Below, one piece after another: positions 54,688 through 61,968 of a DNA stretch of 61,968 bases; positions within the stretch are counted from its first letter, which is position 1, and each line of letters starts with the position of its first letter. Source of the DNA: Fischerella muscicola PCC 7414 (lineage in GTDB: Bacteria > Cyanobacteriota > Cyanobacteriia > Cyanobacteriales > Nostocaceae). The position numbers were made by a program, and so were the translations under genes. The notes under the pieces are model-generated. The model was not told where the DNA came from and ran no database searches. It saw nothing but the letters and a program-made list of their open reading frames with translations. The stretch spans positions 1 through 61,968 of the forward strand of contig NZ_AJLK01000030.1 in the NCBI RefSeq assembly GCF_000317205.1, in the 5' to 3' direction.

Positions 54688-55043
54688 GCCAATTCTATAG
54701 GTCTGAGTAATTTTTAGATGCACTAATGAAAATAGCAAAATTCCTGTAACCAAACTCTGCGTCCCTTTGCGTTCTCCTCTGCGATCCTCTGCGTTTAAAA
54801 ACAATACGAATGAATGCAAACCAGTACAAAGTTTCATAATACAGGCTTGGCAAGAATATTTATGTTCCTTGCCAATCCCCGAATTCTACCAAACATTCCG
54901 TATTGGCGATCGCGCGAGGCAAGTGCCGATCATGCATGGGGCGAACCATCAACTTTGTCCAAATAACCTTGAAAGCACAGTTACGATCAAAAAAGATATA
55001 CTTCTATTTTTTGTGTCGGAAATTGGCTGCGAGGCAATATTAA
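54688..55043. other. Intergenic region before queD
   Basis: It contains an intergenic repeat built of CTCTGCG words (about 54757-54800) and a stretch with one HIP1 site. A 100-codon frame at 54767-55069 runs through the repeat and overlaps queD; it is not considered real. Confidence 0.5.
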
Positions 55044-55430
55044 ATGCCCAAATGGAAACTAGTAACTGAATTCTCCTTTAACAGCGCCCATTACATTAAA
55101 GATTATGATGGTCCCTGCGGTCGGATGCATGGGCATAATTATATGGTGCGAATCGAAGCAACTTCATCCAAACTACATTCTTCCCAATATTGTCCACACC
55201 CAGTCATGGTGGCTGATTTTAGAACCTTGCGCTGGGCCAAACAAGACGTATCCAAAGGCGGACTTGACCACTGTATCCTTAACGAAGTCTTACCACCAGA
55301 GTACGAAACAACTGCTGAGATGATTGCTAAATATATTTATGACGAAACCAAAAAACGAGTCCCAGCCGATGTGCAACTGAAAGTAGCGGTGTCGGAAACC
55401 CCAAATAGTTGGGCTGAGTATGAGGAATAA
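55044..55430 (+). CDS. queD: 6-carboxy-5,6,7,8-tetrahydropterin synthase
   Basis: A 128-residue T-fold enzyme of queuosine (7-deazaguanine) synthesis. The zinc ligands are in FNSAHYI and MHGHNY, the catalytic Cys in GPCGRMHGH, and the C-terminal catalytic region is VAVSETPNSWAEYE. Full length. No other que genes are in the window. Confidence 0.92.
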   Translation: MPKWKLVTEFSFNSAHYIKDYDGPCGRMHGHNYMVRIEATSSKLHSSQYCPHPVMVADFRTLRWAKQDVSKGGLDHCILNEVLPPEYETTAEMIAKYIYDETKKRVPADVQLKVAVSETPNSWAEYEE

Positions 55431-55475
55431 CCCAAATCTTGCTCATATTGTGGAAAGACATAAAAATTTACGGGT

Positions 55476-55875
55476 GTCAATGGCACAATAGTTGATTCGA
55501 TTGGTCAAATTGGTTTTGATCCTGGTACTGAGTGGGGAAGTGGACTGACTAGTACAGCAGACAATACTTTGCGTCGCAAAAGTGGTTTCATTAATGGTGA
55601 TGCTAACCCCTCTGATTTTTATGACCCTACTGTGGAATGGGATGGTTTCGCTACAGATACCTTCGACAATTTAGGAGTCTACACACACAACAAATGGTGG
55701 TGAAACACCATCTCTGAGTTTGAGTGTTTCTCCTACTAGCTTTTCAGAAGCAGCAGGAAGCAATGCTGCTATTGGTACAGTCACTCGTACAGGAAGTACA
55801 ACCAACGCCCTGACAGTTACTTTAGCTAGTAACGATACAACTGAAGCAACTGTGCCTACAACAGTAGAAATTTCG
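55476..55875 (+). pseudogene. Remnant of an extracellular nuclease-like/Calx-beta protein
   Basis: No start codon. One frame encodes [20 protein letters not shown] and [17 protein letters not shown], resembling the lamin-tail/nuclease region of large cyanobacterial extracellular proteins, then stops at 55701. The next frame continues with LSVSPTSFSEAAGSNAA, a Calx-beta-like opening, and breaks off at an inserted repeat near 55880. A frameshift and truncation are evident. Confidence 0.7.
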
Positions 55876-55887
55876 GCTATTGTCGTT

Positions 55888-55991
55888 ATACCAATTCGCC
55901 AAAAGAATGCGACAGATAGGCCATCTTGTAGAGACGCGATTCATCGCGTCTTTATCCAAGGATGTGTTGCAATCATTAATTGAATTGGTAT
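55888..55991. mobile_element. MITE-like element, 104 bp, 10-bp terminal inverted repeats
   Basis: ATACCAATTC (55888-55897) is the exact inverse of 55982-55991. The interior holds a perfect hairpin AGACGCGAT-TC-ATCGCGTCT (55932-55951) of the dispersed family. It sits exactly between two opposed gene fragments. Confidence 0.6.
55932..55951. repeat. Dispersed hairpin, AGACGCGA type
   Basis: 9-bp perfect arms with a two-base centre, inside the MITE-like element at 55888. Confidence 0.8.
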
Positions 55992-56130
55992 TAGATGAAC
56001 TAATAGATATTTGTTCCAGAGTCAAACCCCCTGTGAGGCCGATAAAGTCTTCACCAACGTTGAAGTCAAAAATGGTATCCGAACCTTCACCCAAGGTATC
56101 GCGATCGCTTCCTCCCACGAGGAGTAGGGT
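55990..56130 (-). pseudogene. RTX/calcium-binding-type C-terminal fragment
   Basis: About 45 residues: GGSDRDTLGEGSDTIFDF and GEDFIGLTGGLTLEQISI, as in the C-termini of cyanobacterial RTX/hemolysin-type secreted proteins. It has no start and is cut at the MITE-like element. It faces the fragment at 55476 in the opposite direction. Confidence 0.65.
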
Positions 56131-56472
56131 GCGTTATGGACATTAGTCCTAATACCGTTTCACTATAAATCTGATACATCTGGCGACTAGGGAGACAAGG
56201 AGGACGACTTGGAAGACAAGGGAGACGATTTGTATCAAGAATTTTGTGAAATGGTATAACGCACTACCAGATAAAATTTGTCGCGATCGCTTTCACGTTT
56301 GTCGTAAATGGATTCACGTTAATAAACAACGTCAAGACGTTGGTCACAAATGTCTTCTCTGATGCTTTGGTAAATCTGTAATGCCTGCTACTAAGAACGC
56401 AATGCTGCTGCAAATTGACTGCTTCTACACTGAAGGGCACATTGTGCGCCCATTACTGTGTAATAATTATAA
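56131..56472. other. Intergenic region with a second MITE-like element
   Basis: Contains a 106-bp element at 56152-56257 and an AT-rich tail next to the sigma-like gene. No gene was recognised. Confidence 0.5.
56152..56257. mobile_element. MITE-like element, 106 bp, 12-bp terminal inverted repeats
   Basis: ATACCGTTTCAC (56152-56163) and GTGAAATGGTAT (56246-56257) are inverse copies with one mismatch. The interior is GGAGACAAGG-type purine repeat. The ATACC ends are shared with the element at 55888. Confidence 0.5.
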
Positions 56473-57108
56473 TTATAAATACCCTTCTTTTTCAGCAAAA
56501 TAACGTAAACGTGGTAGACACTGACGTTGATAAAAACTGCTCAGAGTAGAGACTGGTAAGTTATATTCTACTGATAACTCCTTCCACCCTACCTCTGGTG
56601 GTAAACGTTTCAAAATTAACACCTGACAATTTACATGTGGATGTCCTTTAATGTAGGTGTTGCGTAGTTCTCCATTAATATCTTCTTCCGCCCATGACTT
56701 TACCGTTTCCAAAATGGGAGGCACATCGGGGGAAGCGGGCAACTTGTCTTCAGGATATATAGTTTCAATGCGATCGCCAGAAGCAGACTGATTTACACTG
56801 GGAAGGGCTTTTTTAGCATTTTCCTCCCGTTGTTGAGTGTAAAAATCTTGCAGTCTCCATCTCAGGTAAGCATTCAACCAGGTAATCACAGAACCCCGTG
56901 CTGGATCGTATGCGCCACAAACATTGGCACAGAAATACAACCACGTCTGTTGCAGGGCATCTTGATAGTAAGGCGTACTCTCTTTCCAAAGTTTGCCAGC
57001 AGCCAAGCGAATAATTTGTGTCAGTCGCTTCTGGCGCTGTGGACTTCCAGCAGGATATCCACAAGCTTCATTTACTAAACGCCGTAAGTTTTCCTCCAAT
57101 GTTTGCAT
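56473..57108 (-). CDS. Sigma-70/ECF-like factor
   Basis: A 211-residue protein typical of a cyanobacterial group annotated as sigma-70 family. The region 2-like part reads YYQDALQQTWLYFCANVCGA and RGSVITWLNAYLRWRLQDF; a C-terminal helix-turn-helix-like part is EVGWKELSVEYNLPVSTLSS. Region 2 aromatic residues for promoter melting are not obvious, so the sigma role is inferred. ATG at 57108. Confidence 0.65.
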   Translation of the reverse strand: MQTLEENLRRLVNEACGYPAGSPQRQKRLTQIIRLAAGKLWKESTPYYQDALQQTWLYFCANVCGAYDPARGSVITWLNAYLRWRLQDFYTQQREENAKKALPSVNQSASGDRIETIYPEDKLPASPDVPPILETVKSWAEEDINGELRNTYIKGHPHVNCQVLILKRLPPEVGWKELSVEYNLPVSTLSSFYQRQCLPRLRYFAEKEGYL

Positions 57109-57179
57109 AGATAGTTTTCGCCAACACAGCAAGCCTTTTCTAAGTATTGCGTAGAATTGGCATTTGCGATCAGGGATTG

Positions 57180-57377
57180 GGAGGTGGAGAACTCACCGGT
57201 CCCCTCTGGGGATTAGGGGCTGTGGGGAGATGGGGAGATAGGGAGGTGGGGAGTGTGGGGAGTGTGGGGAGTGTGGGGAGTGTGTGAGGGGTGTGAGGGG
57301 TGTGAGGAGTGTGATTTCCCTTGTCTCCCGTGTCTCCTTTGTCCCCCCTTGTCCCCGATCCCCGATCCCCAACCAAA
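57180..57377. repeat. Purine-rich tandem repeats
   Basis: GGGGAGTGT (9-bp unit, about four copies near 57247-57285) and GAGGGGTGT words. A short ACTCACCGGTCCCC arm matches the hairpin after proC. The gap separates two same-strand genes. Confidence 0.75.
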
Positions 57378-58748
57378 CTACAACCCGATCAAAGAAAGAA
57401 GCACTCGCCACCAAGAAACACTCACCTGACCGTTGAGGTTCATTTTTTTACGGATATCTTGAATATTCCAATTGGTTAGTTTCGCAAGCGTTTGTGCTTC
57501 TTGTTCAAAGCGTTTTCCTAAAGACCGCTTGTATTCTCTACCTGCTTGACACTTAGCTTCACCTGTGAACGGATGTCGCAAAATATAACGTCCTTGGAAG
57601 TTTTCCCGGTTAGATGTTTCTTGGAAAATTAAATCTTCTGGAAATTTGTCACGAGTGTAGCGGACGTGGAGGCGAGTGATAAAAACGTCGTTGGGAACAA
57701 TCGAACGACGAAAAGGTGCTGACTGATAAATATCTGGAGGGAAATCATTTAACCAAAAGACGCCTGCTTCCTTAAGTTCTTCTGAGTTAAGCGGTTCAAC
57801 AGAACAGGGATCACAACTACCCATATCCCAAGCGTATTCCAAAAATCCAACTTTCCTGTCTTCTTTGGTGTAGGCAGTTTGGAACATGGATTTATAAAAT
57901 TCGCCAAATTCATTTTTGACAAACAGAGGAATATTAGCATCAGAAGGAACTTTGACCGTACGGTAATTAGTAAGTTCTGCCTGTCCTTTAGGCGAAAGGA
58001 TATAAACAATTAAATCTTGATCTTTTGCCGCATTGATCATACCCAAACGAATTGGCAGCATAAATTTGGGCGACTGGTAAGAAATTTGCAATGGACGCAG
58101 GTTTTGATAGCCGCTTTCTTCAAACTTATCTAGGTTGACTTTAGCCACAAAAAACTTCATCTTTTGCCGGATGTAAGGCTTAAGTAGCTGCTGCGCCCCT
58201 CTGGGAATTTTGTAACCGTTACGAATTAGCCAAGTTTCCAGTCCGCTAGATTCTTTAGCACTTAAAATCAAAATATCGTATTCACCAACATTGAAACGTG
58301 CTTCTACAGTGACACCCAAACTCAGGTTGCTGTTTCCTCTTTGCCCTTGACTTTCTGCTACTGTTGGTGCTGGCGCAGCTTCCATCACTCTCTCATCATA
58401 GACAGGAGCGCAGGGATCAGAGTCATAATACTCTACTAATCGCGGTGCGCTAAAAGCATCTAAACGTTCGATAATCTTAGGGTTGCCAACACGTACTTGC
58501 TCTTTTTGGATAACAGTAGGTACAGGTACAACGATCGCAAAATCTTTCACATCACCTTGATAGTCATTAGCCATCGTCAACACAGTGCGATCGCCACTAT
58601 GTGCAATTACAACCTGCGAAGCTTTGTTATATAGTTTTGTATCCGCTTTCGCAACATAAAAACCACAAAAAGCCCAAGCCGTAGGTGCAAAGCAAAATAC
58701 AACTGCACATATCAGCAGTAATGAAATCAAGTATCTTAAGTGTTTCAT
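57378..58748 (-). CDS. DUF2330 secreted/membrane protein
   Basis: A 456-residue protein with a cleavable signal peptide (LISLLLICAVVFCFAPTAWA) followed at once by FCGFYVAKADTKLYNKASQV, diagnostic of DUF2330. IVVPVPTVIQKEQVRVG and VTVEARFNVGEYDILILSA follow, and a C-terminal hydrophobic segment closes (VSWWRVLLSLIGL). Several Cys pairs (GSCDPCS) suggest disulfides. Function unknown. The RnfD-like gene lies upstream on the same strand, 15 bases away, so they form an operon. Confidence 0.85.
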   Translation of the reverse strand: MKHLRYLISLLLICAVVFCFAPTAWAFCGFYVAKADTKLYNKASQVVIAHSGDRTVLTMANDYQGDVKDFAIVVPVPTVIQKEQVRVGNPKIIERLDAFSAPRLVEYYDSDPCAPVYDERVMEAAPAPTVAESQGQRGNSNLSLGVTVEARFNVGEYDILILSAKESSGLETWLIRNGYKIPRGAQQLLKPYIRQKMKFFVAKVNLDKFEESGYQNLRPLQISYQSPKFMLPIRLGMINAAKDQDLIVYILSPKGQAELTNYRTVKVPSDANIPLFVKNEFGEFYKSMFQTAYTKEDRKVGFLEYAWDMGSCDPCSVEPLNSEELKEAGVFWLNDFPPDIYQSAPFRRSIVPNDVFITRLHVRYTRDKFPEDLIFQETSNRENFQGRYILRHPFTGEAKCQAGREYKRSLGKRFEQEAQTLAKLTNWNIQDIRKKMNLNGQVSVSWWRVLLSLIGL

Positions 58749-58762
58749 AATTCCAGTAATGT

Positions 58763-59668
58763 TTAGTGGTTAGTAGTTGGTTGTTGGTTGTTGGTTGTTG
58801 GTTTTCTCCCTTCCCGATCCCCGATCCCCAAATCCCACCCAAAACGAGGTGCTTCCCAAATCACATCCAGCAACACAGTCAATGGGGCTAAGGCAAATAA
58901 TGCCCAGAAAACGGCGGTGGAGACAAAGAAATAATTCCGTAAAAGAAAAGTCAATATGGCGATGCACACAGCCAAAACTACACGGGCGATGCGGGCATTG
59001 GGAATTGATCGGGGATCAGTCACCATGAACAAAGCAAACAGTAGCAAAGATCCACTCATCAAACGATGCCAGTAAACATCCCAAGTCCAACCCAAATAAA
59101 AATTACGCATGGCTTCTAAGGCAGCATATGACCCCAAAAAAGCAGCTGTAGTATCCCAACGTCCCACTCCCTTGAGAATCATCCCACCAGTTCCAGCAAA
59201 CAACAGCCCATACCACCAGTCCTCACCCCACTGTCCCGGAGAAACCCAAGCATCAGGGGTAAGTATTAAAGCAGAGATAATCCCAAAATTGGCAGGATTG
59301 AAGAAATGTTTGTCGCCAATTTTGAAGACAAATTTGCTGGCGATCGCTATTACTGCTGCAAACACCATTGTCGTCCAGTGATCAGCCCGCAACAGTAAGC
59401 TAAGCCCCAAAGCAGTAATTAAGGGACTGCGTATATTTCGTTGGTTGTTGCTTGTTGGTTGTTGGTTGTCAATCTTTCCCACCAACCACCAACGATCAAC
59501 TAACAACAATTGTGACAACAACCATTGTGTTGATAGACAGGTGACAATTATGAGTGCAATCCACTCTGGCCGTAATGTCCAGTCTCTTGTGCCAATTCCT
59601 AATACTAGGAACAAAGAAAGAAAAAGGATTTGATAATCGCGTATATCGCGTATACCTTTGAACTTCAT
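58763..59668 (-). CDS. RnfD/NqrB-like membrane protein with repeat-encoded insert
   Basis: A 301-residue membrane protein with about eight to nine helices. FKIGDKHFFNPANFGIISAL and FMVTDPRSIPNARIARV are hallmark segments of RnfD/NqrB-type subunits (the latter near the flavin-attachment region of the family). In cyanobacteria a stand-alone form occurs without the rest of an Rnf complex. Two stretches are translated STRR repeats: DNQQPTSNNQ near residue 67 and KPTTNNQQPTTN at the C-terminus. Confidence 0.78.
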   Translation of the reverse strand: MKFKGIRDIRDYQILFLSLFLVLGIGTRDWTLRPEWIALIIVTCLSTQWLLSQLLLVDRWWLVGKIDNQQPTSNNQRNIRSPLITALGLSLLLRADHWTTMVFAAVIAIASKFVFKIGDKHFFNPANFGIISALILTPDAWVSPGQWGEDWWYGLLFAGTGGMILKGVGRWDTTAAFLGSYAALEAMRNFYLGWTWDVYWHRLMSGSLLLFALFMVTDPRSIPNARIARVVLAVCIAILTFLLRNYFFVSTAVFWALFALAPLTVLLDVIWEAPRFGWDLGIGDREGRKPTTNNQQPTTNH

Positions 59669-59821
59669 TACCCGTTAATTAAGGGATTACCCTTAGGTTT
59701 GTTCTAATCTAGACGGGTAGAAGCTGGAACTGGGTAGTTGTTACAGAATTTGTTACAGAAACAGGTGGGATGCAGCGACAGGAGGACAAACCAGACAACC
59801 AACAACTAACCACTATTGTAC

Positions 59822-59843
59822 AGACGCGAGGAACATCGCGTCT
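59822..59843. repeat. Dispersed hairpin, AGACGCGA type
   Basis: 8-bp arms AGACGCGA/TCGCGTCT around GGAACA; same loop as 41168-41197. Confidence 0.8.
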
Positions 59844-59953
59844 CTACTAACCACTAACTACTAACAAATGACCAATGACAAATATGCGCGTATTATCATT
59901 CTGTTAATAAATTAATTTTTGTAAAATAGAAATTAACAGCATATCTATTAATA

Positions 59954-60631
59954 ATGCAGCTTTATCCTTTATTTCCGGTTCTACACCCAATTCTCAAACC
60001 AACTTTTCCTACATGTTTGTGGGGAGGTGACTGCAATTCTAAAGCGATCGCCTTATCGTTTGACGATGGCCCCCATCCGCAACACACACCAAAATTATTA
60101 AAAGTTTTAGATCGTTATCAAATTACAGCAAATTTCTTTTGGTTAGGTGCTTGTGTCAACCGTTCACCCAGCTTAGCGAAAGAAGTATGCGCTCGTGGAC
60201 ATTGGATTGGGCTGCACGGTTACTATCATCATAATTTTCCTCTGCTCTCCCCTAGTGAACTCAGAGACAGTCTAGAAAGAACCCAAGCAGTCATTTACGA
60301 TGCTTGCGAACTGCAACCAGAGCAAGTACGTGACGTCAGACCCCCTAATGGTTTATTTACACCTCTAACTTTAAACTTATTACAACAGTGGAATTATCGT
60401 TCTGTAATGTGGAGTGTTGTACCAGAAGATTGGGTAAGACCGGGCATTACCACCGTTGTACAGCGAGTTCTACAACACGTAAAAAACGGCTCTATTATCG
60501 TTTTGCATGATGGTGCTTGCGGTGGAGAAGATGTAGCTGAAATCACCAATATCCTCATTCCCCAGTTACTTCAACAAGGCTATCACTTTGTAACCATAGA
60601 TACACTATGGCAGCAAACTCTGAAGAGATGA
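59954..60631 (+). CDS. Polysaccharide deacetylase (NodB-like)
   Basis: A 225-residue CE4 deacetylase. Motif 1 LSFDDGPHP, motif 2 IGLHGYYHHNF (metal His pair), motif 3 RPPNGLF, motif 4 near VVPEDW and motif 5 IIVLHDG are all present. It removes acetyl groups from an envelope or exopolysaccharide. No signal peptide is evident from the ATG at 59954, so it may act inside or be membrane-associated. Confidence 0.88.
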   Translation: MQLYPLFPVLHPILKPTFPTCLWGGDCNSKAIALSFDDGPHPQHTPKLLKVLDRYQITANFFWLGACVNRSPSLAKEVCARGHWIGLHGYYHHNFPLLSPSELRDSLERTQAVIYDACELQPEQVRDVRPPNGLFTPLTLNLLQQWNYRSVMWSVVPEDWVRPGITTVVQRVLQHVKNGSIIVLHDGACGGEDVAEITNILIPQLLQQGYHFVTIDTLWQQTLKR

Positions 60632-60812
60632 GGAAAGTGTGGGGGGATGGGGAGATGGGGGGCTAGGGGTCCCCACTTTGTGGGGTTGGGGGGCAATGGG
60701 GAGATGGGGGGAGACAAGGAGGACAAAGAAGAAATTACCTGTTCCCTGTTAAGAGTTCCCTCTTAACCAATGACAAATGACCACCAACCACTAACCAACA
60801 ACAAACCCTTGA
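60632..60812. repeat. G-rich and TGACC intergenic repeats
   Basis: GGGGAGATGGGG words and CAACCACTAACCAACAAC-type STRR between convergent genes. The stretch GGGGTCCCCACTTTGTGGGG (60667-60686) repeats a motif at about 13340-13362 in inverse orientation. Confidence 0.7.
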
Positions 60813-61160
60813 CTATTGACCCTTGAATCTTGACTCTTGTGGTGTTGGGTCAGCTTGCGTGTCCGGGCTAGAAGTTGATGAAGGTTCGTCTGTCCCCAAC
60901 ATATTATGTATATCGCTAAGAGAACTAGGTTTTGTAGCTGGCTCTTGGGGCATATTTACATACTCAATTAAGTCTTCTACTTGACAATTCAGTGCTTTGC
61001 AAAACCGAATGATTCTTTCTATTTGTTCTGTCCCAGTCCTGCCACTTTCCCAATTTTGAATAGTGCTTTCTGTCACGCCTACAAGGCGCGATAACTCCAG
61101 CTGAGTTAGCCCTGCTTTTTCACGCAGAAAAGCGATGTTTGGTTTTGCCTTCCGTTTCAC
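60813..61160 (-). CDS. XRE-family helix-turn-helix regulator
   Basis: A 115-residue regulator with a Cro/C1-type HTH at residues 8-65 (LREKAGLTQLELSRLVGVTE, STIQNWESGRTG) and a disordered Ser/Thr/Pro-rich C-terminus (DEPSSTSSPDTQ). Starts at GTG. It is divergent from the secreted repeat protein, with about 500 bases between. Confidence 0.85.
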   Translation of the reverse strand: MKRKAKPNIAFLREKAGLTQLELSRLVGVTESTIQNWESGRTGTEQIERIIRFCKALNCQVEDLIEYVNMPQEPATKPSSLSDIHNMLGTDEPSSTSSPDTQADPTPQESRFKGQ

Positions 61161-61667
61161 AGCTACAGCACTTTTGATTTACCTATAGTCGTAGATCGTA
61201 GCATCAAAAAAAATGTAGCGCCTAAAAAACTTAACCCAGCTCTTGACTACACCTAAGAATTTTGGTTAAAACTATTAAGTATGAGGTGTACTAACATCCT
61301 AAATCTCTTGCAACAGTAATTTTTACAAGAGATGAAGTAGAGATTCAAGGACAAAGCTTCGGTAACTAGGTCGTTAGGAATGTGGAAAACTCTTTTTCAA
61401 ATTCACTAAGTCCTTAATCCCTAGCCTTTGATCTCCTTATATCTGAGGGTAGACAAAGCAAAAACAAAGTTTTTTCCAAAAATCTTTCAGACTAATCCGG
61501 AATGAATAAATTGGACTTTGTAGCTCTCATTAACAAAACAAAAACACAACAGAGACACCGAAAACAACTCCTCAAGGAAAAATAAATAACCTGCTCAAGG
61601 AGTCAAAGGTGTAAACCCTCTAGCCAAAAACACACAAACAACACAAAACTAAATGAGGTCTAAAAAA
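61161..61667. other. Long leader region of the secreted repeat protein
   Basis: About 500 bases without a gene between divergent genes. A-rich sequence (61500-61660) precedes the start. It likely holds a strong promoter and a long 5' leader, but no specific box was identified. Confidence 0.5.
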
Positions 61668-61968
61668 ATGTTGAAGAAGTCTTTTGCTTTCGGTCTTTTA
61701 GCTGCTGGTTTGATGGTTGCTCCTGGTGCGGCTCTAGCAGATGTTCAAAGCAACCAACAAAACGTGACTCAAAATGGTGCTGCTGTTGGAGTTGGTAACA
61801 CAGTTGTAAACAACGCTAACCAAACAGCTATTCAAGATATCACCAAATTTAAGAATGGTGCTTCCTGCTCTGGTAGCTACAACGCTCAATTCTCTGGTCA
61901 AAACTTGGAACAAAACGGTGCTGCTGTTGGTACTGCTAACACCGTAGTTAACCAAGCTAGCCAAGCTG
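61668..61968 (+). CDS. Secreted Asn/Gln-rich repeat protein (partial, cut by window edge)
   Basis: The first 100 residues of a secreted protein: signal peptide FAFGLLAAGLMVAPGAALA, then QNGAAVGVGNTVVNNANQ and, about 48 residues later, QNGAAVGTANTVVNQASQ. Two cysteine-free repeats flank a short NGASCSGSY segment. The start at 61668 has a GAGG site nine bases upstream; 61653 is in frame too. The Asn/Gln-rich periodic character recalls curlin-like beta-repeat proteins, but no family was recognised. The reading frame is open to the window end. Confidence 0.75.
   Translation, partial: MLKKSFAFGLLAAGLMVAPGAALADVQSNQQNVTQNGAAVGVGNTVVNNANQTAIQDITKFKNGASCSGSYNAQFSGQNLEQNGAAVGTANTVVNQASQA

Noticed and set aside
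54767-55069. 100-codon frame before queD
   Set aside because: It starts inside an intergenic CTCTGCG repeat and overlaps queD out of frame; no family recognised.
61734-61964. 76-codon frame on - at the right edge
   Set aside because: It is antisense to the clearly coding secreted repeat protein and merely mirrors its repeats.

Overview
The window comes from a chromosome of a filamentous, probably heterocyst-forming (Nostocales-type) cyanobacterium. The reasons are the many HIP1 octamers (GCGATCGC), the heptamer-based short tandem repeats (STRR) between genes, and cyanobacterium-typical genes: pipX-pipY, sepF, a DevBCA-type exporter, a DUF4912 protein, a short photolyase-like protein, an OprB porin with an SLH domain, and a DUF2330 protein. 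No rRNA, tRNA, CRISPR array, prophage or transposase was found.

Layout. 0.6-6.7 kb is a core block on the + strand: pipX-pipY, sepF, proC and a Ski2-like helicase. 7.1-20.2 kb mixes an MFS transporter of different base composition, an adenosine-specific kinase family protein, a YgfZ-like protein, a large 29-residue-repeat coiled-coil/TPR membrane protein beside a Ser/Thr kinase, an MMSDH-type dehydrogenase, a PhoD phosphatase whose Tat signal lies in another frame, and an HD protein. 20.1-24.6 kb is a TetR regulator divergent from a devBCA-type exporter, with three ACTAAAC/GTTTAGT dyads between them. 24.8-26.7 kb holds a short enoyl-CoA hydratase-like gene, an AraC fragment abutting a devA-like remnant, and a methyltransferase.

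27.0-29.5 kb is an AT-rich accessory locus and the best candidate for an undescribed system. It has a four-helix membrane protein of unknown family, a 32-residue gene too short for ordinary ORF calling, and a single-domain CHAT (caspase-like) protease. The membrane protein and the small peptide share a G-x4-GG-x-I motif. 29.6-36.6 kb holds a J-domain protein, a TetR-controlled Coq4-like/SDR pair, a quinone-oxidoreductase-like MDR enzyme, an Asp/Asn beta-hydroxylase-like protein and a type II restriction-modification pair whose nuclease start seems to be lost by a one-base frameshift.

36.9-48.7 kb holds a hydantoinase-like enzyme, an alpha/beta-hydrolase and a nitrilase-fold protein that both lack their usual catalytic residues, hisS, an aldehyde dehydrogenase, an RsbRD-type sensor domain, an AEC transporter and a DUF4912 protein. 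49.2-51.7 kb is a decaying sugar-uptake locus in which a LacI regulator, a sugar-binding lipoprotein and an SLH/OprB porin are all truncated. 51.7-62.0 kb holds the short photolyase, an AIM24-like protein, queD, wrecked extracellular-protein genes around MITE-like elements, a sigma-like factor, DUF2330, an RnfD/NqrB-like protein with STRR sequence inside its coding region, a polysaccharide deacetylase, an XRE regulator, and the start of a secreted Asn/Gln-rich repeat protein cut by the window edge.

The function calls rest on motif recognition by eye; no database search was run.
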